Shown: positions 1 through 6,909 of the stretch, in pieces
Numbering within the stretch: the first letter of the stretch is position 1
How the letters are laid out: each line of letters opens with the position of its first letter
DNA from: Microbacteriaceae bacterium
Lineage (GTDB): Bacteria; Actinomycetota; Actinomycetes; Actinomycetales; Microbacteriaceae
DNA length: 10,448 nt
Reading direction: 5' to 3'
Assembly (NCBI GenBank): GCA_025464125.1
Contig: JAODLU010000164.1
Coordinates: forward strand, 1 to 10,448
The notes under the pieces: generated by a model
The model's input: only the letters and a program-made list of their open reading frames with translations
Database searches by the model: none
Told to the model about the DNA's origin: nothing
Position numbers and translations under genes: made by a program

Positions 1-1200
1 GGCAAGTACATGGGCATCATGGGCGGCGTTTTCGCGCTGTCGTCGGTTGCCGGCCCGCTGCTCGGCGGATGGTTCACCGAGGGACCCGGCTGGCGCTGGG
101 GCCTCTGGATGAACATTCCCCTCGGCATCCTTGCGATTATTTCCGCTGTGCTGTTCCTTCGCCTGCCGAAGAACACGAACGGGCGCCCGAAGCTCGACTT
201 CGCAGGCATGGGCCTTCTCGCGATCGCCTCGACATCCCTGGTGCTTCTCACCACGTGGGGCGGAACCACCTATGACTGGGATTCCCTGATCATCATCGGC
301 CTCATCGTGACGACAGTGGTCGCCGGGTTCGCCTTCGTCATGGTCGAGCGCCGTGCCCAGGAGCCGATCATGCCCCTGCACCTCTTCAAGGATCGCAACT
401 TCAACCTGACGACCATCGCCGGTCTGATCATCGGCGTTGCGATGTTCGGCGCGCTGGCGTACCTGCCGACCTACCTGCAGATGGTTACCGGCGTGAATGC
501 GACCGAGGCCGGGTTGCTGCTGATCCCGCTGATGGCTGCGCTGCTGCTCAGCTCGATTGTCTCCGGCCAGCTGGTGAGCCGTTTCGGTCGCTACAAGTGG
601 CTGCCTATCGTTGGTACGTCCATCGTGGCTGTGGCTCTCCTGCTGCTGTCGACAATGACTGCGGACATGCCCGTCTGGATCCTTTGCACCTACCTCGCCA
701 TCATGGGCCTCGGCCTCGGCATGAGCATGCAGATCCTGATCCTCGTCGTGCAGAATTCGTTCCCGCTCAAGGAAGTTGGAACGGCGACTGCGTCGAACAA
801 CTACTTCCGCCAAATCGGTGCATCGCTCGGATCAGCTGTAGTCGGAAGCCTGTTCGTCGCGAACCTCACGAGACTGCTGGGTGAGCGGATGCCGAGCAGC
901 GGTGGCGGCACAGGCGGCGATGGACTCAACTCCCTCACTCCGTCAATCGTGCGCGGCCTGCCGGCGAACATCCGCGACATCATCGTCGGCGCGTACAACG
1001 ACTCGCTGACCCCCGTGTTCCTCTACATGGTTCCGATTGTGCTGGTGGCGGTAGTGCTCCTCTGCTTCGTGAAGGAGAAGCCTCTGGCCACAACGATCGA
1101 GCGCGACATCCTGCCAGCGTCCCTCGAGATCGACGGAGCCACGAGGGTCAACCTCGACGCCGATCACGCAGACGAGCTGGTCGCAAAACCCCAGCAGTAA
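1..1200 (+). CDS. MFS multidrug exporter, DHA2 (EmrB/QacA-like) family, 5'-truncated by window edge
   Basis: The frame is open from base 1 (G-K-Y-M...) and ends with TAA at 1198-1200, so the start and the first membrane segments lie outside the window. About 399 residues remain. The family usually has 14 membrane segments; I count about ten hydrophobic helices here, near fragment residues 5-23, 35-54, 68-85, 95-115, 135-158, 168-188, 198-218, 224-250, 270-288 and 336-358. The first carries the antiporter motif C signature GPLLGGW at residues 18-24, typical of proton-coupled drug exporters. The stretch S-F-P-L-K-E-V-G-T-A-T-A and the following F-R-Q-I-G-A-S-L-G near residues 255-275 are hallmarks of the EmrB/QacA group. 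The hydrophilic, acidic C-terminal tail is cytoplasmic by prediction. The substrate cannot be told from sequence. The next gene is unrelated and separated by a hairpin. A role in efflux is a family-level inference. Confidence 0.9.
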   Translation, partial: GKYMGIMGGVFALSSVAGPLLGGWFTEGPGWRWGLWMNIPLGILAIISAVLFLRLPKNTNGRPKLDFAGMGLLAIASTSLVLLTTWGGTTYDWDSLIIIGLIVTTVVAGFAFVMVERRAQEPIMPLHLFKDRNFNLTTIAGLIIGVAMFGALAYLPTYLQMVTGVNATEAGLLLIPLMAALLLSSIVSGQLVSRFGRYKWLPIVGTSIVAVALLLLSTMTADMPVWILCTYLAIMGLGLGMSMQILILVVQNSFPLKEVGTATASNNYFRQIGASLGSAVVGSLFVANLTRLLGERMPSSGGGTGGDGLNSLTPSIVRGLPANIRDIIVGAYNDSLTPVFLYMVPIVLVAVVLLCFVKEKPLATTIERDILPASLEIDGATRVNLDADHADELVAKPQQ

Positions 1201-1216
1201 CGGCCCGGTCGAGCTT

Positions 1217-1233
1217 GCCACCCGCTGGGTGGC
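1217..1233 (+). repeat. 7-bp hairpin, mutually exclusive with the larger palindrome
   Basis: GCCACCC (1217-1223) and GGGTGGC (1227-1233) form a perfect 7-bp stem with a GCT loop, 16 nt after the MFS stop codon. The right arm is shared with the larger 1224-1274 inverted repeat, so only one of the two structures can form at a time. There is no T-run after it, so it is not a classic intrinsic terminator. A terminator or attenuator role is inference. Confidence 0.55.
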
Positions 1234-1274
1234 CGGGGATGCTTGTCGAATGACAAGTCTTCCGGCCACCCAGC
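1224..1274 (+). repeat. Perfect 13-bp inverted repeat with a nested 6-bp stem
   Basis: GCTGGGTGGCCGG (1224-1236) is the exact reverse complement of CCGGCCACCCAGC (1262-1274). Inside, CTTGTC (1242-1247) pairs with GACAAG (1252-1257) around a GAAT loop. The structure begins 23 nt after the MFS stop. It spans the most likely start codon of the aminotransferase gene (ATG 1250, in the inner loop) and its GGGG ribosome-binding-like sequence. It could be a rho-independent-style terminator without a T-run, a translational lid on the next gene, or a copy of a dispersed palindromic repeat. Confidence 0.75.
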
Positions 1275-2320
1275 GCGGCATGTCCGCGGCTCTAGAGCTG
1301 GCCATCGCGCAGTTCGAGAACCCACGAGGTTTTCTCGCTGTGGCGTCAATCGGCATCGCGAGCAGGGATACCGTGGCAGCACTCACCGAGGACCTGCGCC
1401 TGTGGGCTGCCGCCCGCAGGGATCCGATGGACTACGACGTGGCAGTTGCCAGCACGCGAGCGCATTACGGACGGCTGGTGGGGGTTTCGCCAGATCGCAT
1501 TGCAACCGGTTCCCAGACCTCGGTGATGACGAGTGTCGTTGCCGCAGCAGCGCCCGATGGCGCCGAGGTGCTCTGCGTCGACGGAGACTTCAGTTCGATG
1601 GTCTTCCCGTTTTTGCAGCGGCCGGGCATCACCGTACGAAGCGTGCCCATCAGTGCAGTGGCCGACGAGATCAGAGATCGAACCTGGCTCGTCGCGTTCT
1701 CGCACGTACAGTCATCGACAGGTGTCGTGGCTGACGTGCAGTCGATCCTGGAGGCGGCCGAATTGCATAACGCCTTCACATATTGCGACACCACGCAGTC
1801 AGCTGGCGTGCACCCTGTTGACGCATCCCTGTTCGACGCGACGGTTTGCCACAGCTACAAGTGGCTGTGCGCACCGCGCGGAGTGGCCTTCCTGACCCTC
1901 AGCGATCGCTTCGACGCACTCCTGACGCCGCTGCAGGCCGGCTGGTACGCGGGAGACGCGGTTTGGGAATCCTGCTACGGACCCGCCATGGACCTGGCGA
2001 AGAACGCCCGCCGGTTCGACGTGTCACCTGCGTGGCCGGCCTGGATCGGTGCCGAGACGGCCATTCGCATGTTCGCCGACCTCGATATCGAGGAGGTGTG
2101 GGCGCGGGCGAGCGGGCTTGGAGACGCGCTGTGTGACGGCCTCGGTATCCCGCAGCAGCACCAGGCCATCGTGACCTGGTTCGATCCTGAGGGCGACGAC
2201 CTCGGCAAGTTGACAGCCGCAGGCATCCGCGCGTCAGGGAGGGCTGGCAGGCTTCGTGCCGCGTTTCACCTCTGGAACGATGAATCCGATGTCGATGCGG
2301 TGGTGAAAGCCCTGCGCTGA
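1250..2320 (+). CDS. Class V (fold-type I) PLP-dependent aminotransferase-like protein, substrate unknown
   Basis: From ATG 1250 this gives a 356-residue protein ending at TGA 2318-2320. The sequence around residue 204, H-S-Y-K-W-L-C-A-P-R-G, is the Schiff-base lysine motif of class V aminotransferases and desulfurase/kynureninase-like enzymes. The upstream Y-C-D-T-T-Q-S-A-G-V at about 178-187 holds the aspartate (D180) that contacts the PLP pyridine nitrogen and the following Q-S-A-G segment. An N-terminal R-G-F-L-A-V-A-S-I-G matches the substrate-loop start of the family. Length is slightly short of the usual 370-400. The start is uncertain. GTG 1229 and ATG 1280 are in frame; 1250 is preferred because GGGG at 1235-1238 lies upstream. 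ATG 1280 would place the whole palindrome in the leader. No catalytic cysteine loop like that of NadS is visible, so desulfurase activity is not supported. It stands alone between the exporter and the NAD operon, and context does not reveal a pathway. Confidence 0.85.
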   Translation: MTSLPATQRGMSAALELAIAQFENPRGFLAVASIGIASRDTVAALTEDLRLWAAARRDPMDYDVAVASTRAHYGRLVGVSPDRIATGSQTSVMTSVVAAAAPDGAEVLCVDGDFSSMVFPFLQRPGITVRSVPISAVADEIRDRTWLVAFSHVQSSTGVVADVQSILEAAELHNAFTYCDTTQSAGVHPVDASLFDATVCHSYKWLCAPRGVAFLTLSDRFDALLTPLQAGWYAGDAVWESCYGPAMDLAKNARRFDVSPAWPAWIGAETAIRMFADLDIEEVWARASGLGDALCDGLGIPQQHQAIVTWFDPEGDDLGKLTAAGIRASGRAGRLRAAFHLWNDESDVDAVVKALR

Positions 2321-2358
2321 CCAGGCGACATGCGACAGGCGGCGCGCTGGATGTCACG

Positions 2359-2387
2359 TTGTGCGCGCGCGGTCCGGGCACTACAAT
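2359..2387 (+). promoter_or_regulatory. Predicted sigma-70-type promoter of the nrtR-nad operon
   Basis: TTGTGC (2359-2364) and TACAAT (2382-2387) resemble the -35 and -10 boxes and are separated by exactly 17 nt. The predicted start point is near 2394, about 40 nt before the nrtR start codon. This is the only good promoter pair I can see ahead of the NAD genes. It lies in the 114-nt gap after the aminotransferase gene. Confidence 0.6.
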
Positions 2388-2395
2388 CGCTTATA

Positions 2396-2406
2396 GTCAG
2401 TTTGAC
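2396..2406 (+). promoter_or_regulatory. Candidate NrtR operator (GT-N7-AC palindrome)
   Basis: GTCAGTTTGAC is a GTCA-N3-TGAC palindrome. It fits the GT-N7-AC core reported for NrtR sites across several phyla. It sits just downstream of the -10 box, overlapping the predicted transcription start, where a bound repressor would block initiation. Its place directly upstream of nrtR and nadABC supports autoregulated control of NAD synthesis. The flanks are not symmetrical beyond the 4-bp arms, so the match is to the core only. Confidence 0.55.
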
Positions 2407-2434
2407 CTTTACTACTCGATAAGCGAGATGCACC

Positions 2435-3163
2435 ATGGATGACAGCAGGCAGGCAGCGGTGTCGCTGGCCGTCTCGACGGTCATTTTCGCGCTCGCTCAA
2501 AGCGGCGACAGCGGTGACCGAGGCGGGAGTGGCGATGGCGGCCCGAGCGCCCTTCGCCTGCCGCTCGTGCGACGCATCCGCGAACCGCACGAAGGCCTTT
2601 GGGCCCTTCCCGGTGGCCCGATCGCGCAGGCGGAAAGCCTTGCCGGTGCTGCTGGGCGCAACCTGCAGGAGACCACCGGCCTGAATCCGACCTACCTCGA
2701 GCAGCTCTACGCGTTCGGCGACGTTGATCGTTCGCCGGTAGAGCGGGTCGTGTCGATCGTCTACTGGGCGCTCGTGCGCACAGAGGAGGCTGAGCTGGCA
2801 ACCGAGGGCGAGAACGTGCGCTGGTTCGCCGCTGACGACCTGCCGCAGCTGGCGTTCGATCACAACGCCATCGTGGAATATGCCCTGTGGCGGCTGCGCA
2901 CAAAGCTGGAATACAGCCGTATAGCCCACGCCTTCCTCGGTGACACATTCACCCTCGCAGAACTTCGCGAGGTGCACGAAGCCGTGCTCGGCCGCCCACT
3001 CGACCCGGCCAATTTTCGTCGCCAGGTTGAATCGTCGAAGGCGATCATCGCCACTGATGAACGTCTTACCGGCGGCCGCCATCGACCCCCGCGCCTCTAT
3101 CGCTACAACACCTCAGTCGAACTGACCGACAACGGCCCGCTCGCACGCATCGAGCGAAACTAG
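2435..3163 (+). CDS. nrtR: NrtR-type Nudix transcriptional regulator of NAD biosynthesis
   Basis: This 242-residue protein has two parts. Residues 10-155 form a Nudix fold with the core R-I-R-E-P-H-E-G-L-W-A-L-P-G-G (48-61). Residues about 160-226 form a winged helix ending in R-P-P-R-L-Y-R-Y, the typical NrtR C-terminus. The Nudix box starting at G61 is degenerate: E67, R75 and E79 fit the GX5EX7REUXEEXGU pattern, but the Glu after R75 is N76 and the second Glu of EE is T80. This fits a domain that binds an ADP-ribose-type ligand rather than hydrolysing it, as described for some NrtR proteins. A Gly/Ser/Asp-rich insertion (residues 23-38) lies between the first strands. ATG 2435 follows AAGCGAG at 2421-2427 with a 7-nt spacer. 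The gene ends 8 nt before nadA, so it is co-transcribed and probably represses its own operon through the 2396-2406 site. Confidence 0.9.
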   Translation: MDDSRQAAVSLAVSTVIFALAQSGDSGDRGGSGDGGPSALRLPLVRRIREPHEGLWALPGGPIAQAESLAGAAGRNLQETTGLNPTYLEQLYAFGDVDRSPVERVVSIVYWALVRTEEAELATEGENVRWFAADDLPQLAFDHNAIVEYALWRLRTKLEYSRIAHAFLGDTFTLAELREVHEAVLGRPLDPANFRRQVESSKAIIATDERLTGGRHRPPRLYRYNTSVELTDNGPLARIERN

Positions 3164-3171
3164 GAGTTTCC

Positions 3172-4476
3172 ATGTCATCAGTCGACACCGCCATCCGGCT
3201 CATCACGACGGGTGCGAAGCAGGGCGAGACCTGCAGCCCCGATCTCGCGGATGGCCCGTGGGTCTTCGACCTGCAGCCGAAGCCGAGCTACGGGCCGGGT
3301 TCGTCGATGTTCGACATCATCCCGACCGGCACGCCGAGGCAGGGTCAGATTCCCCAGCAGTATCGTGACGCGTCGAACGAGCAACTCGATGCGCGCATCC
3401 TGGCCGCAAAGAAGACTCTCGGTGACCGGGTGGTGGTGCTCGGGCACTTCTACCAGCGCGACGAGGTGGTGAAGTACGCCGACTTTGTCGGGGACAGCTT
3501 CCAGCTGGCCAATGCCGCGAAGGCCAGCCCTGCCGCTGAAGCGATCGTGTTCTGTGGCGTGCATTTCATGGCCGAGACCGCAGACATCGTGAGCGGACCG
3601 AACCAGAAAGTCATCCTGCCGAACCTCGCAGCTGGTTGCTCGATGGCCGACATGGCTGACATCGACTCGGTGGAGGAGGCATGGGCCCAGCTGGAGTCGA
3701 TCTACGGCTCTGCTGCGGATGCCGATGGCCGGGTTCCGGTGATCCCGGTCACCTACATGAATTCGTCTGCGGCGATCAAGGCGTTCTGCGGCGAGCACGG
3801 CGGCATAGTGTGCACCTCGTCGAACGCGGCGACCGTGCTGGAGTGGGCATTCGAGCGGGGCCAGCGGGTGCTGTTCTTTCCCGACCAGCATCTCGGGCGC
3901 AACACGGCGAAAGCCATGGGCATCCCTGTCGAACTCATGCCCATGTGGAATCCCAGCAAGCCGCTCGGTGGCAACGACGCAGAGGCGCTTCTCGAGTCCA
4001 AGGTCATCCTCTGGCACGGCTTCTGCTCTGTACACAAGCGGTTCACCGTCGAGCAGATCGACAAGGCCCGCGCAGAGCACCCCGGGGTGCAGGTGCTCGT
4101 GCATCCGGAGTGCCCGATGGCAGTGGTCGACGCTGCGGATGCCGCGGGCTCGACTGATTTCATCGGCAAGGCCATCGCTGCAGCGACCGAGCCGACCACT
4201 TTCGCCATCGGCACGGAAATCAACATGGTGAACCGGCTGGCGGCGCAGTACCCGCAGCACGAGATCTTCTGCCTCGACCCGGTGATCTGCCCATGCAGCA
4301 CCATGTACCGCATCCATCCCGGCTTCCTCGCCTGGGTGCTCGAAGCGCTGGTGCGTGGCGAGGTTCTCAACCAGATCTCGGTCGGCGAAGCGATCGCAGC
4401 TCCAGCCAGGATCGCGCTTGAGCGCATGCTTGCGGCGAGGCCCGGAACCGTCGCAGCCCACGTGATCGGGGACTGA
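3172..4476 (+). CDS. nadA: Quinolinate synthase A (4Fe-4S), EC 2.5.1.72
   Basis: NadA condenses iminoaspartate with dihydroxyacetone phosphate to quinolinate in the cytoplasm. The 434-residue protein shows the three-fold NadA architecture: V-L-G-H-F-Y-Q (89-95), C-G-V-H-F-M-A-E (128-135), Y-M-N-S-S (195-199), F-P-D-Q-H-L-G-R-N (236-244) and H-P-E-C-P (311-315). The three conserved cluster-binding cysteines are present: C156 in A-A-G-C-S-M-A-D, C285 in H-G-F-C-S-V-H, and one in D-P-V-I-C-P-C-S-T-M (C373 or C375). An N-terminal extension of about 60 residues precedes the core; such long forms are known in actinobacteria. The start ATG 3172 is fixed by AGGAG at 3162-3166, which overlaps the nrtR stop codon TAG. 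This suggests translational coupling. The stop is 2 nt before nadB. Confidence 0.97.
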   Translation: MSSVDTAIRLITTGAKQGETCSPDLADGPWVFDLQPKPSYGPGSSMFDIIPTGTPRQGQIPQQYRDASNEQLDARILAAKKTLGDRVVVLGHFYQRDEVVKYADFVGDSFQLANAAKASPAAEAIVFCGVHFMAETADIVSGPNQKVILPNLAAGCSMADMADIDSVEEAWAQLESIYGSAADADGRVPVIPVTYMNSSAAIKAFCGEHGGIVCTSSNAATVLEWAFERGQRVLFFPDQHLGRNTAKAMGIPVELMPMWNPSKPLGGNDAEALLESKVILWHGFCSVHKRFTVEQIDKARAEHPGVQVLVHPECPMAVVDAADAAGSTDFIGKAIAAATEPTTFAIGTEINMVNRLAAQYPQHEIFCLDPVICPCSTMYRIHPGFLAWVLEALVRGEVLNQISVGEAIAAPARIALERMLAARPGTVAAHVIGD

Positions 4477-4478
4477 GC

Positions 4479-6029
4479 ATGTCGAGCGTGATAGTTGTCG
4501 GCACAGGCATCGCGGGGCTTGTTGCCGCCCTGGAGGCCGGTCACAAGGGGCACAGTGTCACCCTGGTGACCAAGTCCGAACTGGCCGAAAGCAACACCAG
4601 GTATGCGCAGGGTGGCATCGCCGCTGTCATGTTCCCAGACGACACGATCGAGTCCCACATCGAGGACACGCTGCGGGTTGGAGCCGGGCTGAACACGCGG
4701 CGCGCGGTCGAGGTGCTCTGCACCGAGGGTCCAGAGCGGGTGCGCGATCTCATCCGGCTCGGCGTTGCGTTCGACCGGGAACACGGCCAGCTCGCGCGTG
4801 GCAGGGAGGCCGCTCATTCGAGCGCCCGTGTGCTGCACGCCGGAGGGGATGCCACCGGCGCTGCAATCGAGGCAGCCCTCGTGGCTGCGGTGCGCGAGAC
4901 TGCGGCGCGCATCCTCGAATACAGCTTTGTGAAAGACCTCGTCGTTCGAGACGGACGGGTGGTCGGCGTCGACGTGCTCGACCCTGCTGGGCAGCCGGAG
5001 CGCCTCGAGGCTGACGCAGTAATTCTTGCCAGCGGTGGCGCTGGCCAGCTCTACCTTCACACGACAAACCCCGCGGTCACGACCGGAGACGGAGTGGCTG
5101 CTGCACTGCGTGCAGGGGCCGTGCTCGGCGATGTCGAGTTCTACCAGTTCCACCCGACATCCCTCGCGGCGCCGGGAAATTTTCTCATCTCTGAAGCTGT
5201 GCGTGGCGAAGGAGCAGTGCTCCTCGACACCGCCGGCCGACGCTTCATGTTCGACTGGCATCCAGATGGCGAGCTCGCCCCAAGAGACGTCGTCGCACGA
5301 GGCATCGCAAGCCAGATGGCCGCGCAGGGTGGGGCACCTGTGCTGCTGGATGCCACGGCTCTCGGCGCCGAATTCCTGGCCGAGCGTTTCCCCGGCATCA
5401 CCGCGACCTGCCTCGCCAACGGGCTGGACTGGGGCCGCGATCCGATTCCCGTCACCCCGGCCGCCCACTACTGGATGGGCGGGGTGCGAACCGATGAGTG
5501 GGGCCGCACATCCATCCCCGGCCTGTTCGCTGTGGGAGAGGTCGCATGCACCGGCGTGCACGGTGCTAACCGTCTAGCGTCGAACTCACTGCTCGAGTCG
5601 CTGGTGTTCGCCTGGCGCTCGGTAAGTCGGCTCGATCTGCCGTGGCAGGCACTGCGGGTCGAACCCGTGGCGGGCACCGCAGCAGCCCCGACGCACGAAT
5701 CGGCGGTTACCGTGCCTTTCGAGCGCCGCGAGTTGCAGGCACTCATGTGGCAGAAGGCCGGGCTGTTCCGCGATGGCGACGAATTGCGTGACGCCGCCGA
5801 GACCCTGTCAGGGTGGGATGCCCGTGCCGCATCGGCCGAGCCCGAGCGGGTGGTGGCGGCACATGAGAACGCCAACTTGCTCGACCTCTCCCGGCTTGTT
5901 GTCGACGCAGCACTCGTCCGCGAGGAATCCCGTGGCGCCCACTACCGTTCGGACTTTCCGACGATGCTGCCGCGCTTCGCCCATCACATCGAGTGGGCAC
6001 GAAAGGTGACCGTCAATGCTGACGCCTGA
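4479..6029 (+). CDS. nadB: L-aspartate oxidase, EC 1.4.3.16
   Basis: NadB is a flavoprotein of the succinate dehydrogenase/fumarate reductase flavoprotein family. It oxidises L-aspartate to iminoaspartate, which is handed to NadA. The 516-residue protein opens with the FAD dinucleotide-binding motif V-G-T-G-I-A-G-L (7-14). It continues with the family signature Y-A-Q-G-G-I-A-A-V (42-50), E-F-Y-Q-F-H-P-T-S-L (220-229), S-E-A-V-R-G-E-G-A (238-246), E-L-A-P-R-D-V-V-A-R (265-274), H-Y-W-M-G-G-V (330-336) and G-A-N-R-L-A-S-N-S-L-L-E (362-373). These carry the His and Arg residues used for substrate binding. Length is a little below the roughly 540 of the E. coli enzyme, mainly at the C-terminus. 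ATG 4479 follows GGGGA at 4468-4472. The 3' end overlaps nadC by 14 nt, a sign of coupled translation. Confidence 0.96.
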   Translation: MSSVIVVGTGIAGLVAALEAGHKGHSVTLVTKSELAESNTRYAQGGIAAVMFPDDTIESHIEDTLRVGAGLNTRRAVEVLCTEGPERVRDLIRLGVAFDREHGQLARGREAAHSSARVLHAGGDATGAAIEAALVAAVRETAARILEYSFVKDLVVRDGRVVGVDVLDPAGQPERLEADAVILASGGAGQLYLHTTNPAVTTGDGVAAALRAGAVLGDVEFYQFHPTSLAAPGNFLISEAVRGEGAVLLDTAGRRFMFDWHPDGELAPRDVVARGIASQMAAQGGAPVLLDATALGAEFLAERFPGITATCLANGLDWGRDPIPVTPAAHYWMGGVRTDEWGRTSIPGLFAVGEVACTGVHGANRLASNSLLESLVFAWRSVSRLDLPWQALRVEPVAGTAAAPTHESAVTVPFERRELQALMWQKAGLFRDGDELRDAAETLSGWDARAASAEPERVVAAHENANLLDLSRLVVDAALVREESRGAHYRSDFPTMLPRFAHHIEWARKVTVNADA

Positions 6030-6870
6030 GCACATCCGAACCGTCGTCCAGGCGGCTCTCGTCGAAGACGCGCCATGGGGCGATGTCACATCGCAGAACC
6101 TGATCCCGGCAGAGGCCACTGCTACTGCGCTGCTCGTCGCCCGGGAGGCTGGAGTCTTCAGTGGGGGAGAGGTCTTCAGCGCCGCAATGACCCTTACCGA
6201 CCCGGCTATCACGGTGGCGATCTTCGTAGCCGACGGTGAATCCTTCGAGACCGGCACCGTGCTGGCTGAAGTGTCAGGACCCGCGCGCGGTGTTCTGCAG
6301 GGCGAACGCGTCGGACTCAACTTCGTGCAGCGGATGTCTGGCATCGCAACCCTGACAGCGATGTATGTCGCCCGGGTGGCAGACACCCGCGCCCGCATCG
6401 TCGACACGCGCAAGACCACGCCAGGGCTTCGCCAGTTCGAGCGGCATGCAGTGCGCTCGGGCGGCGGCCAGAATCATCGCTTCTCGCTCTCCGATGCCGT
6501 GATGGCTAAAGACAACCACCTCGCTGTGCTCACCGCCGGCGGTCGTGACGTCACAGAGGCCCTGCTCGAAGTGCGCGAGATGCTCTCGCACACCACTCAC
6601 CTGGAGGTGGAGGTCGACCGCATCGAGCAGATCGAACCGGTTCTCGCCGCCGGGGTCGACACGATCATGCTCGATAACTTCACGCTCGACCAGCTGCGCG
6701 AAGGCGTAGCGCTTGTCGCCGGGCGGGCCATCATCGAGGCCAGCGGAAATGTGAATCTCGACACGGTGGCCGCAATCGCACAGACGGGCGTCGACGTGAT
6801 CTCGGTCGGGGCGCTCACCCACAGTGTGCGGTCGCTCGACCTCGGGCTCGACATTGACCTGCGGGCGTGA
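6016..6870 (+). CDS. nadC: Nicotinate-nucleotide pyrophosphorylase (quinolinate phosphoribosyltransferase), EC 2.4.2.19
   Basis: NadC transfers phosphoribose from PRPP to quinolinate, releasing CO2 and giving nicotinate mononucleotide, the step that joins the salvage branch. The 284 residues match the normal length. Diagnostic segments are E-D-A-P-W-G-D-V-T (17-25), G-E-R-V-G-L-N-F-V-Q-R-M-S-G-I-A-T (96-112), D-T-R-K-T-T-P-G-L-R (130-139), G-G-G-Q-N-H-R (149-155), A-K-D-N-H (164-168), L-E-V-E-V-D (196-201), I-M-L-D-N (217-221) and I-E-A-S-G (240-244). The phosphate- and quinolinate-binding Arg, Lys and His residues of the family (R98, R132, K133, H154, R155, K165) and acidic residues E199, D220 and E241 are all present. 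ATG 6016 lies inside the end of nadB, preceded by AAAGGTG at 6002-6008. Confidence 0.97.
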   Translation: MLTPEHIRTVVQAALVEDAPWGDVTSQNLIPAEATATALLVAREAGVFSGGEVFSAAMTLTDPAITVAIFVADGESFETGTVLAEVSGPARGVLQGERVGLNFVQRMSGIATLTAMYVARVADTRARIVDTRKTTPGLRQFERHAVRSGGGQNHRFSLSDAVMAKDNHLAVLTAGGRDVTEALLEVREMLSHTTHLEVEVDRIEQIEPVLAAGVDTIMLDNFTLDQLREGVALVAGRAIIEASGNVNLDTVAAIAQTGVDVISVGALTHSVRSLDLGLDIDLRA

Positions 6871-6881
6871 GGCTGCACAGC

Positions 6882-6909
6882 GCATGACGTACCTCGCATG
6901 ATGTACCTC
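6882..6909 (+). repeat. 14-bp tandem duplication covering the nadS start codon
   Basis: GCATGACGTACCTC (6882-6895) is followed at once by GCATGATGTACCTC (6896-6909), 13 of 14 identical. The second copy holds the true nadS start. The first copy holds ATG 6884, which opens a five-codon frame (M-T-Y-L-A-stop). Its TGA overlaps the ATG at 6898 as ATGA. Because 14 is not a multiple of three, the first copy is out of frame with nadS. Confidence 0.85.

Noticed and set aside
3178..4461. 427-codon minus-strand frame covering nadA
   Set aside because: Complementary shadow of nadA. The product is rich in Arg, His, Asp and Glu without recognisable domains.
3753..5561. 602-codon open frame on the minus strand across nadA and nadB
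   Set aside because: It lies antisense to two clear enzymes with intact motifs. Long antisense frames are common in high-GC DNA, and its translation resembles no family I know.
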